Below are positions 5,804 to 12,867 of a DNA stretch of 64,000 bases, piece by piece. Each line of letters starts with the position of its first letter. Position 1 is the first letter of the stretch. A program made the translations under genes and the position numbers. Origin of the DNA: Sphingomonas sp. HF-S4 (GTDB lineage: Bacteria > Pseudomonadota > Alphaproteobacteria > Sphingomonadales > Sphingomonadaceae); contig NZ_JAWJEJ010000001.1 in the NCBI RefSeq assembly GCF_032911445.1, positions 62,001-126,000 on the forward strand. The letters run 5' to 3'. The notes beneath the pieces were generated by a model that had not been told where the DNA came from, ran no database searches, and saw nothing but the letters and a program-made list of their open reading frames with translations.

Positions 5804-7042
5804 TTAACGAGCCAAAGAAATCTCGTGCTTTAAGATGCGCGTTGCTAAAGTAAGTCCCTCATTGACGATTCTCCGTTCATCGGGCTCTAACGCAGTCCGG
5901 CCACTATGAACAACCTCTGACCTAACTCTGTAGAACTTAACGAAGAAATCTATCATGTCGCTTCGAGACTTGTTGCTATCTCCGAGAGCGTAAGCGCATC
6001 TATTGGCTATAAGCTTCGATAAACCTACTCTGTCGCTCGTATCTCTATCTCCCATTAAAACTTCTATAGTGATTGCGGACTCCAAGATCTTATCCAAGCC
6101 TCTATTGCTTAGATGGGCCCTTAACGCCCATGCGCAAGCAGTCTTCAATTTTAACGAATTATCTGATTTAAAGACAGGCCTTACAGGTTCGAGGATTTTT
6201 TCTAGGGAGGTTTCTGCCTTGATGGCCTGATCGGTTTTATCGCTCGTGGCCAGATTAGCGCAATTTACAACATCATCTTCCGCGCGCTCCACATAAGCAA
6301 ATTCTTCCAAACCGTTGGATATGCTGTCCCCTAACAAAAATGGGGTTATTTCATCGCCCCATGTACCATACTCACTAATGATATTATACGCGATGCAAGC
6401 GCCGTAAAAGGCGCGTACCTGATCATAGAACTCGCTGATAGCTCTTGATTGACGCCTTGCTGCTAAATATCCAGAAGTTCTGTATTCAAGATATAGCGCA
6501 TTAGGGATAATGCTGAGATCGTCCTCTTTCATTACCATGCGCCTAATCACCGTATCTACAGAAGGTACCTCATGATGGGTCTTAAATGTTGGGGAGATCA
6601 TCGCTCCTGATAAAAGCGTTAGCCTCTCCGATAGGCCTATGTTGATAGCTTCGGAATTAACCCTTTCGCCAAGCTCCACCGCAACGCGTACGATGAGGCG
6701 ATATTGATTTGGCACCGCTTCCAGCGCGGAAACGATATGTCGGGCAGTCTTCAAGGGATCGGAAAAGCACTTCAGCTTGGTTATGGGCGCGTCATCCTTT
6801 GGCAGGGGCGTGGCGCCTAGCACCCGTAGGAGAGTTAGCTGATCTCTCACGAACGACAGCAATGTGCTTCCATCCAAAGCCTTGCTGAGAGATTTTGCAA
6901 ACTCTGCATCTAGCGCCCCCAGCGTGGTGCTCTCCCAATCTTTCTCGAAAGAGAAGGTGCCATACGAGGTTATCATTCCCCCCTGCAGAGCTTCCGTAAT
7001 TGCTACAAGCAAAGTGCTGGATATAGACTGGCTAATCTTCAT
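5804..7042 (-). CDS. HEPN-domain (ApeA-like) protein, AT-rich, probable defence gene
   Basis: This 412-residue protein has no signal peptide or membrane segment. Its C-terminal third (about residues 315-385) is helical, with LESAITIEVLMGDRD, a polar linker, LANRCAYALGD-like helix residues and FFVKFYRVRSEVVHSGR. This matches ApeA-like HEPN domains. R374 and H379 in RSEVVH form the R-x4-H catalytic motif of HEPN ribonucleases, so RNase activity is plausible. The N-terminal 300 residues are unrecognised and may be a sensor. Base composition is clearly different from the neighbours (about 48% GC in a line I counted, against about 65-70% around it), a sign of transfer. It lies among toxin-antitoxin remnants next to a duplicated uvrA end. 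An abortive-infection role is inferred. Confidence 0.72.
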   Translation of the reverse strand: MKISQSISSTLLVAITEALQGGMITSYGTFSFEKDWESTTLGALDAEFAKSLSKALDGSTLLSFVRDQLTLLRVLGATPLPKDDAPITKLKCFSDPLKTARHIVSALEAVPNQYRLIVRVAVELGERVNSEAINIGLSERLTLLSGAMISPTFKTHHEVPSVDTVIRRMVMKEDDLSIIPNALYLEYRTSGYLAARRQSRAISEFYDQVRAFYGACIAYNIISEYGTWGDEITPFLLGDSISNGLEEFAYVERAEDDVVNCANLATSDKTDQAIKAETSLEKILEPVRPVFKSDNSLKLKTACAWALRAHLSNRGLDKILESAITIEVLMGDRDTSDRVGLSKLIANRCAYALGDSNKSRSDMIDFFVKFYRVRSEVVHSGRTALEPDERRIVNEGLTLATRILKHEISLAR

Positions 7043-7123
7043 GCTCGAACTTTGCCGAAATGAAGTATCGCAGTCAAATAGCTGACCAAGATGTCTAATG
7101 AGGCCGGATGGCTAGGAATCGGC

Positions 7124-7330
7124 TTACTCCGCCACCACCGCCTGCTTCGCGCCCTTCCCGCGCTCCAGCAATGGCGCCAGATACTTCCCCCTAAAGCTCC
7201 GCGGCTCCTTCGCCACTTGCTCCGGCGTGCCTTGAGCGACGATCTCGCCGCCCTTGACGCCGCCTTCGGGGCCGAGGTCGAGGATCCAGTCGGCGGTCGT
7301 GATGACGTCGAGATTGTGCTCGATCACCAC
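7124..7330 (-). pseudogene. Second copy of the uvrA 3' end (67 codons plus stop)
   Basis: The 207 bases match the last 207 bases of uvrA at 8099-8305, with 12 mismatches by my count (about 94% identity). They keep the reading frame through the stop codon ([20 protein letters not shown] and onwards, ending KQAVVAE). Four residues differ from the intact copy. The match starts and stops sharply at 7330/8305, within GTGGTGATCGAG. There is no upstream part of uvrA here, so it cannot be functional. It marks the far side of a 769-bp inserted segment holding the nucleotidyltransferase and 58-residue genes. This looks like displacement of the original gene end when DNA carrying a replacement end entered. 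Confidence 0.93.
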
Positions 7331-7500
7331 TTGCCCCCAGCCGCGTCGATCGCTGCCAGCAGCGCCTTCTTGCTCGCTGTGCGGCGCTTGCCGCCGTTGC
7401 GGGGGAGGTCGGTAATGCCGGTCTCGGCGCGGCGACGCTCGATGTCTTGCGCTAGCGCTTCCAGCGTCACGGGTTCAGAGGTCTTCGATGCCGTACTCAC
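7324..7500 (-). CDS. Small partner protein of the nucleotidyltransferase, 58 aa
   Basis: I place the start at GTG 7500, which has GAGGAG seven bases upstream. The longer frame to 7530 lies entirely inside the upstream gene. The product begins [20 protein letters not shown] and contains [20 protein letters not shown]. It is basic, with a helical N-terminal half and an Arg/Lys-rich tail, as in small antitoxin or DNA-binding partners. It overlaps the nucleotidyltransferase gene by 26 nt, so the two are co-translated. Its last two codons (TGG TGA) fall inside the duplicated uvrA sequence. No family could be named. Confidence 0.6.
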   Translation of the reverse strand: MSTASKTSEPVTLEALAQDIERRRAETGITDLPRNGGKRRTASKKALLAAIDAAGGKW

Positions 7501-8020
7501 CGGCGGTCTCCTCGCGGATACGGCGGTCAAGATAAGCGCGGTCGGCGTCGCTGTGAAGTGTGAGGAGGCGGCGGGCCTGTTCGCGCATTTCGGGGGCGCT
7601 GCCGCTGGCGAACTGGCCCATGCGGTCGGCGATCATGTCTTCCACCGCGATGATCGCGGCGATGCCGTCGGCGCCCAGATCGACCAGCAGGATGCGGTCG
7701 CGGTCGGCCAAGCCGTCGAGCAGGGTCGAGGAGACGATTTCGAAGCCGAGCTTGAGATCGGGATGCATCCAGCCGCGGGTTGCGATGCCGGGACCGGAGG
7801 GGCGGACGAAACCGAGAGAGCGAAAGATATGCTCCAGGGATTCCTGGCGGGCAGTGACCAAGTCGAAGTCGCCGGTGGTGACGGCGCTGTTCGAATACAG
7901 CTCGACCGCGCCGCCGCCGACTAGGATCGGAGGTTCGAAGTCTTGTGCCGTCATTGCGGTGCTGGCGCGGGCGAAAAGGCGGAGGGCGGCTTCGAACTCT
8001 GGCCGGTAGCGTGGTGGCAT
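7475..8020 (-). CDS. Nucleotidyltransferase-fold protein (MNT/AbiEii-like)
   Basis: This 181-residue protein carries the nucleotidyltransferase motif [20 protein letters not shown] followed by DLV (about residues 33-55), that is GG...D-h-D. A later GFEIV may provide the third acidic residue. This architecture is that of minimal nucleotidyltransferases and AbiEii-type enzymes in toxin-antitoxin and abortive-infection pairs. I chose ATG 8020 because the GGGGGGA sequence is correctly spaced for it; ATG 8026 is too close. It is followed, with overlap, by a 58-residue basic protein, and it sits between the intact uvrA end and the duplicated uvrA end. Whether it is toxin or antitoxin cannot be told from sequence. 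Confidence 0.65.
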   Translation of the reverse strand: MPPRYRPEFEAALRLFARASTAMTAQDFEPPILVGGGAVELYSNSAVTTGDFDLVTARQESLEHIFRSLGFVRPSGPGIATRGWMHPDLKLGFEIVSSTLLDGLADRDRILLVDLGADGIAAIIAVEDMIADRMGQFASGSAPEMREQARRLLTLHSDADRAYLDRRIREETAGEYGIEDL

Positions 8021-8066
8021 TTGCATTCCCCCCGGTCGTCTCGCCTGCGGACAGGCCCCACCCCAA

Positions 8067-8092
8067 CCCCTCCCCTGAAGGGGAGGGGCTTT
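8067..8092. repeat. GC-rich palindrome after uvrA
   Basis: CCCCTCCCC (8067-8075), loop TGAA and GGGGAGGGG (8080-8088) form a perfect 9-bp stem followed by CTTTT on the plus strand. It lies seven nt past the uvrA stop on the minus strand and ahead of the nucleotidyltransferase gene. It belongs to a family of similar palindromes found at several intergenic sites in this window. Confidence 0.7.
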
Positions 8093-8098
8093 TGTTGG

Positions 8099-8305
8099 TT
8101 ACTCCGCCGCCACCGCCTGCTTCGCGCCCTTCCTGCGCTCCAGCAACGGCGCGAGATACTTCCCCGTGAAGCTCCGCGGCTCCTTCGCCACTTGCTCGGG
8201 CGTGCCCTGGGCGACGATCTCGCCGCCCTTGACGCCGCCTTCGGGGCCCAGATCGAGGATCCAGTCGGCGGTCTTGATGACGTCGAGATTGTGCTCGATC
8301 ACCAC
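8099..8305. repeat. Intact member of the 207-bp uvrA 3'-end duplication
   Basis: This part of uvrA is repeated in direct orientation at 7124-7330, at a constant offset of 975 bp. Similarity begins exactly at both stop codons and ends at 8305/7330. Confidence 0.92.
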
Positions 8306-11029
8306 CACGGTGTTGCCCTGCTCGACCAGCGCGTGGAGGACTTCGAGGAGCTTCCGCACGTCCTCGAAATGGAGGCCGGTGGTGGGCTCGTCGAGGATGT
8401 AGAGCGTCTGGCCGGTGGCGCGGCGGGCGAGTTCCTTGGCGAGCTTGACGCGCTGCGCCTCGCCGCCCGAGAGCGTCGTCGCCTGCTGGCCGACCTTGAC
8501 GTAGCCGAGGCCGACTTCGGCGAGCATCGCCATGCGGTCGCGGATCGGGGGGACCGCCTTGAAGAATTCGAACGCGTCCTCGACGGTCATGTCGAGCACG
8601 TCGGCGATGCTCTTGCCCTTGAACTTCACTTCCAGCGTCTCGCGATTGTAGCGCTGGCCGTGGCAGACGTCGCACGTGACGTAGACGTCGGGGAGGAAGT
8701 GCATCTCGATCTTGAGCAGCCCGTCGCCGGTGCACGCCTCGCAGCGGCCGCCCTTGACGTTGAAGCTGAACCGGCCGGGCTTGTAGCCGCGCGCCTGCGC
8801 CTCGGGCAGGCCGGCGAACCAGTCGCGGATCTGGGTGAAGGCGCCGGTATAGGTGGCCGGGTTGCTGCGCGGGGTGCGGCCGATCGGCGACTGGTCGATG
8901 TCGATCACCTTGTCGAGATGCTCGAGCCCGGCGATCCGGTCGTGCTTGCCCGCGAGGATGCGCGCACCGTTGAGCTGGCGCGCGGCGGCGGCGTAGAGCG
9001 TGTCGATCGTGAAGCTGGACTTGCCCGAGCCCGAGACGCCGGTGATGCAGGTAAAGGTGCCGAGCGGGATCGACGCGGTGACGCCGGTGAGGTTGTTCGC
9101 GGTGGCATTGTGGACGGTGAGCTTCTTGCCGTTGCCTTTGCGGCGCTTGGCCGGGAGGGGGACTTCGCGGCGGCCGCTGAGGTAATCGGCGGTGATGCTG
9201 TTCTCGTTCGCCAGGACGTCGTCGAGGCTGCCGTACGCGACGATCTCGCCGCCATGGACGCCGGCGCCCGGGCCCATGTCGATGACGTAGTCGGCGGTGC
9301 GGATCGCGTCCTCGTCATGCTCGACGACGAGGACGGTGTTGCCGAGGTCGCGCAGGCGGCGGAGCGTGGCGAGCAGCATGTCGTTGTCGCGCTGGTGGAG
9401 GCCGATGCTCGGCTCGTCGAGGACGTAGAGCACGCCTGAGAGGCCGGAGCCGATCTGCGACGCCAGGCGGATGCGCTGGGATTCGCCGCCGCTGAGCGTG
9501 CCGCTGGTGCGGTCTAGGTTGAGATAGTCGAGCCCGACATTGTTGAGGAAGCCGAGCCGCTCGTCGATCTCCTTGAGGATCGCGCGGGCGATTTCCTTGC
9601 TCTGCGGGGTGAGCTGGTCGGGGAGGTCGGCAAACCAGGCGAGCGCGTCGACCACCGAGAGGCGAGTGACGCTGGAGATGTCGCGCATCGCGACCTTCAC
9701 GGCCAGCGCCTCGGGCTTGAGGCGGGCGCCTTCGCAGACTTCGCAGGCGTGGCTCGCCTGGTACTTGCTGAGCTCCTCGCGCATCCAGGCGGACTCGGTC
9801 TGGAGCATGCGGCGGTTGAGGTTGCCGATCACGCCTTCGAACGGCTTCTTGACGTCGTACGACTTCTTGCCGTCGACGAAGGTGAGCGTGACGGGCTTGC
9901 CCCTGGTGCCGTGGAGGATGGCGTAGTGGATCTCCACGGGGAGGTCCTGCCACGGGGTGTCGAGGCTGAAGCCGAATTCGCGGGCGAGGCTGCCGAGGAC
10001 CTGCATGTAGTAGGGGCTGGGCGGGTTGGACTTGGCCCAGGGGACGATCGCGCCCTTCTTGATGCTGAGGTCGTGGTTGGGGACGACGAGGTCCTCGTCG
10101 AACACGAGCTTCTCGCCGAGGCCGTCGCAGGCGGGGCAGGCGCCCTGGGGGGCGTTGAAGCTGAACAGGCGCGGCTCGATCTCGGCGATGGTGAAGCCGC
10201 TGACCGGGCAGGCGAACTTCTCGGAGAAGACGATGCGGTTGGCGGGGATGCCGGTGTTCTTCATGTTGCCGCCCGCAGCCGCCTCGTCCTCGCGGCCGGG
10301 GACCACGCCGTCGACCAGGTCGACATAGGCCAGCCCCTCGGCGAGCTTGAGCGCCTGCTCGAAGCTTTCGGCGAGGCGCGTGGCGATTTCGCCGCCCACG
10401 ACGAGGCGGTCGACCACGACTTCGATGTCGTGCTTGTACTTCTTGTCGAGCGCGGGGGCTTCCTCGATCAGATAGGTCTCGCCGTCGATGCGGACGCGCT
10501 GGAAGCCGGCCTTCTGCCACTCGGCGAGCTCTTTCCGGTACTCGCCCTTGCGGCCGCGGACGACGGGCGCGAGGAGGAGCAGGCGCGTGCCCTCGGGGAG
10601 CGCGAGGACGCGGTCGACCATCTGGCTGACGGTCTGCGCGGCGATCGGCAGGCCGGTCTCGGGGCTGTAGGGGATGCCGACGCGCGCCCACAGGAGCCGC
10701 ATGTAATCGTAGATCTCGGTGACCGTCGCGACCGTGGAGCGCGGGTTGCGGCTGGTGGTCTTCTGCTCGATCGAGATGGCGGGGGAGAGGCCTTCGATAT
10801 GATCGACATCGGGCTTCTGCATCATCTCGAGGAACTGGCGGGCATAGGCCGACAGCGACTCGACATAGCGGCGCTGGCCCTCGGCATAGATCGTGTCGAA
10901 CGCGAGGCTCGACTTGCCCGAGCCCGAGAGGCCGGTGATCACCGTCAGCGTGTCGCGCGGGATATCGATGTCCACGCCCTTGAGATTGTGCTCGCGCGCG
11001 CCGCGGACGGAGATGTGGGTGAGACTCAT
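8099..11029 (-). CDS. uvrA: Excinuclease ABC subunit A
   Basis: This 976-residue protein is the UvrA ATPase, which with UvrB scans DNA for bulky lesions in nucleotide excision repair. It has two ABC-type ATPase modules, with Walker [15 protein letters not shown] near residue 35 and [10 protein letters not shown] in the second half. Zinc-binding Cys clusters ([18 protein letters not shown] and CDVCHG) and ABC signatures [11 protein letters not shown] and [11 protein letters not shown] are present. The start at 11029 gives [20 protein letters not shown], the standard UvrA start; the open frame upstream overlaps tetR and is spurious. An alphaproteobacterial LexA box lies 8-22 bases upstream. Its last 207 bp are duplicated at 7124-7330. 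Confidence 0.97.
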   Translation of the reverse strand: MSLTHISVRGAREHNLKGVDIDIPRDTLTVITGLSGSGKSSLAFDTIYAEGQRRYVESLSAYARQFLEMMQKPDVDHIEGLSPAISIEQKTTSRNPRSTVATVTEIYDYMRLLWARVGIPYSPETGLPIAAQTVSQMVDRVLALPEGTRLLLLAPVVRGRKGEYRKELAEWQKAGFQRVRIDGETYLIEEAPALDKKYKHDIEVVVDRLVVGGEIATRLAESFEQALKLAEGLAYVDLVDGVVPGREDEAAAGGNMKNTGIPANRIVFSEKFACPVSGFTIAEIEPRLFSFNAPQGACPACDGLGEKLVFDEDLVVPNHDLSIKKGAIVPWAKSNPPSPYYMQVLGSLAREFGFSLDTPWQDLPVEIHYAILHGTRGKPVTLTFVDGKKSYDVKKPFEGVIGNLNRRMLQTESAWMREELSKYQASHACEVCEGARLKPEALAVKVAMRDISSVTRLSVVDALAWFADLPDQLTPQSKEIARAILKEIDERLGFLNNVGLDYLNLDRTSGTLSGGESQRIRLASQIGSGLSGVLYVLDEPSIGLHQRDNDMLLATLRRLRDLGNTVLVVEHDEDAIRTADYVIDMGPGAGVHGGEIVAYGSLDDVLANENSITADYLSGRREVPLPAKRRKGNGKKLTVHNATANNLTGVTASIPLGTFTCITGVSGSGKSSFTIDTLYAAAARQLNGARILAGKHDRIAGLEHLDKVIDIDQSPIGRTPRSNPATYTGAFTQIRDWFAGLPEAQARGYKPGRFSFNVKGGRCEACTGDGLLKIEMHFLPDVYVTCDVCHGQRYNRETLEVKFKGKSIADVLDMTVEDAFEFFKAVPPIRDRMAMLAEVGLGYVKVGQQATTLSGGEAQRVKLAKELARRATGQTLYILDEPTTGLHFEDVRKLLEVLHALVEQGNTVVVIEHNLDVIKTADWILDLGPEGGVKGGEIVAQGTPEQVAKEPRSFTGKYLAPLLERRKGAKQAVAAE

Positions 11030-11036
11030 GAAGGGC

Positions 11037-11051
11037 GTTCTATCTCTGTTC
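11037..11051. promoter_or_regulatory. LexA (SOS) box upstream of uvrA
   Basis: GTTC-TATCTCT-GTTC matches the alphaproteobacterial LexA operator GTTC-N7-GTTC exactly. It lies 8-22 bp upstream of the uvrA start codon, so LexA binding would block uvrA transcription until DNA damage. Confidence 0.85.
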
Positions 11052-11178
11052 TTGCGGGGATTCCAGTGGCAGAGATAGGAAGGAGGAGCGGGAGTTGCGA
11101 GGGGTGGGCGGCGACGGCCTGCGCCCCAATGGCACGGATGACCCGCACGCGCTTGAGCGGTCGTTGAAGCATTTCCCC

Positions 11179-11829
11179 CTAGTCGTTGTGCGCGGGGCCC
11201 GTTCCGGTGCCGACCGCTTGCAGATAGGCCAGCAACGCCGTTTCCAGTTGCGTCGCCAGGGACTCCGTAAATTCGGCTGAGGCATAGCCCTCGAGCATTG
11301 TTCGCGGCAGCCCGAGGAAGATACTGAGGAACACTTCGGCGGTGACGCGCAAGCGTGGGAATTCGGCGTCCGGTGCCGATCGCAGCATCTCGGCGATTGC
11401 AGGCAGCATCAGATTGTGGACCGTGAGCGCGATGTTCTTCCCGGTCTTCTCGGCCGCGACGGCGTAGAGGACTGCCGCTTCCTGCGGATCGTGCATTTTC
11501 AGGCGTAGCAGAACCGCGACCAAATGCCTGGTCATCTCGGCGATCGGCTTGCCCGCAACCTCCTGGCATGCGCCGATCACCGAAGCGGAAAAACCATCCA
11601 GGTGCCGTTCCAGCACGGCGGCGAGCAACACGTCGCGATTGGGGTAGTATTGATAGATCGTGCCCACAGAAACGCCGGCCCGCCGCGCAATACGAGTCGT
11701 GGTGCAGTGGCCGAGTCCCTCCCGTGTCAAAACTTGAATCGCTGCGGTTTGCAGGGCCGATATCGTCGCCATGGAGCGAGCCTGAACCGGCAGTTTCCGG
11801 GCGATTGCGGGCTTCGGAGGGGCGTTCAT
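11179..11829 (-). CDS. TetR-family transcriptional regulator
   Basis: This 216-residue protein has the TetR N-terminal helix-turn-helix (about residues 20-65), with [20 protein letters not shown] as its recognition region, and a variable helical ligand-binding C-terminus. Such proteins repress neighbouring genes until an effector binds. It is divergent from the VOC-family gene with 69 bp between them, so that gap probably contains its operator. I see no clear palindrome. The likely regulon is the VOC and monooxygenase genes. The effector is unknown. Confidence 0.87.
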   Translation of the reverse strand: MNAPPKPAIARKLPVQARSMATISALQTAAIQVLTREGLGHCTTTRIARRAGVSVGTIYQYYPNRDVLLAAVLERHLDGFSASVIGACQEVAGKPIAEMTRHLVAVLLRLKMHDPQEAAVLYAVAAEKTGKNIALTVHNLMLPAIAEMLRSAPDAEFPRLRVTAEVFLSIFLGLPRTMLEGYASAEFTESLATQLETALLAYLQAVGTGTGPAHND

Positions 11830-11898
11830 GAAATGCGAATTCCAATGCTGAGCGTAGCTCCATAAATCTAGCGCGCACCAAAGTTTCCGCGAGAGAGA

Positions 11899-12390
11899 AT
11901 GGAGATCAGCATGCCGATGCCCGCCGCTCCGGACTATGAGAATGCGTCAAGCCCCTTCGCCTCCTGGTGGCTCAATCACGTCGCCGTCCGGGTGCCCGAC
12001 TTCAGCGCAGGCGTCCGCTGGTATACCGAGACGCTGGACTTTCGGCTCGTGCATAGCTGGCCATATGAAGGCGGCATCACATTCGGATATTTGTCGCCTG
12101 CTACCGACAACCGCGTTCGTATCGAGCTCATGGGTGGCCCGGGCGCCCAACGGAAGCCGCACTACGCAGATCTGAACGACAGCTTGTCGCTATACGGCTT
12201 TCACCATGTGGGCTTTCGCGTGGACGACGTGGACGAAGCCGTAAGGATGCTGAAGGAACGCGGCGTAACAATCCTCTCCGAACCGATGGATTTCGAAGCC
12301 TGTAATCGGCGTTTCGCGGTCTTCTCCGACCCGTGGGGCAACATCTTCGAAGTCGACCGGCCGATCGTACCGGACGGTCCCAAAGCCTAG
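11899..12390 (+). CDS. VOC (glyoxalase/dioxygenase) superfamily protein
   Basis: This 163-residue protein has the paired beta-alpha-beta-beta-beta folds of the vicinal oxygen chelate superfamily. One half is [20 protein letters not shown], the other [20 protein letters not shown], ending in [15 protein letters not shown] in LNHVAV, H in FHHVGF and E in FEVDRP are candidate metal ligands. Family members include glyoxalase I, extradiol dioxygenases and antibiotic-binding proteins, and the substrate cannot be read from the sequence. The ATG at 11899 has GAGAGAG upstream; ATG 11911 is an alternative. It is divergent from tetR and followed by a monooxygenase-domain gene. Confidence 0.83.
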   Translation: MEISMPMPAAPDYENASSPFASWWLNHVAVRVPDFSAGVRWYTETLDFRLVHSWPYEGGITFGYLSPATDNRVRIELMGGPGAQRKPHYADLNDSLSLYGFHHVGFRVDDVDEAVRMLKERGVTILSEPMDFEACNRRFAVFSDPWGNIFEVDRPIVPDGPKA

Positions 12391-12506
12391 ACGAGACGAG
12401 GCAAGCCTGAGTCCAAGGCGTCAGGCTGCGAGTGTGCCAGCCATATGGCCACGATGCATGCGGGAACGGATTTCGATCATCGCCTACGCAATATGGGAGA
12501 CCTAGA

Positions 12507-12827
12507 ATGTCGCGTGCGGAAGACTTTGTGTCCGTGATCTGGGAAGCACGGGCGAAGCCAGGGTGCGAAGACGATATGCGCTTGTTTCTCAAGAGCGCGG
12601 TCACCTTGTCTAGAAACGATCCTGGGTGCATCGACTATGAAATGCATGAAGTCGCCGATGAAGCTGGCGTCTTCATCGCGTATGAACGCTGGGTAAGCCG
12701 TGATGCCTTGAACAAGCACCTGACGGCACCTCGCATGAGCGAAATGGCGCCTCGACTCCTGACGTTGATGCAAGGATCGATCGAGGATGGTATGCGGATA
12801 CTTCATGCTATCCGTCCGGACAGCTGA
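12507..12827 (+). CDS. ABM-domain monooxygenase-like protein
   Basis: This 106-residue protein is a single antibiotic biosynthesis monooxygenase (ABM) domain. It has the pattern VSVIWEARAKPGCEDDM, the central DPGCIDYEMHEVADEAGVFI and YERWVSRDALNKHL. Such small dimeric ferredoxin-like proteins oxidise quinones or aromatic substrates, or act as stress proteins. The start at ATG 12507 follows GGGAGAC; the open frame begins 25 codons earlier. With the VOC gene 116 bp upstream and the divergent tetR, it forms a likely inducible aromatic- or quinone-response unit. That link is inferred from context. Confidence 0.82.
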   Translation: MSRAEDFVSVIWEARAKPGCEDDMRLFLKSAVTLSRNDPGCIDYEMHEVADEAGVFIAYERWVSRDALNKHLTAPRMSEMAPRLLTLMQGSIEDGMRILHAIRPDS

Positions 12828-12867
12828 GGCCTCTTTGAGCAGGCGCCACAACTAGGCGTCTGTGCGC

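Noticed and set aside
5720..5806. 28-codon plus-strand frame beginning at 5720
   Set aside because: Very short, basic, with no recognisable family; likely chance sequence at the edge of the AT-rich insert.
7331..7474. Reading the small partner protein from 7530 rather than 7500
   Set aside because: The earlier start lies fully within the upstream gene and has no ribosome-binding site, while GTG 7500 has GAGGAG.
11030..11881. Extension of the uvrA frame to a 1260-residue product
   Set aside because: The extra part overlaps the tetR gene out of frame, lacks any domain and the standard UvrA N-terminus starts at 11029.
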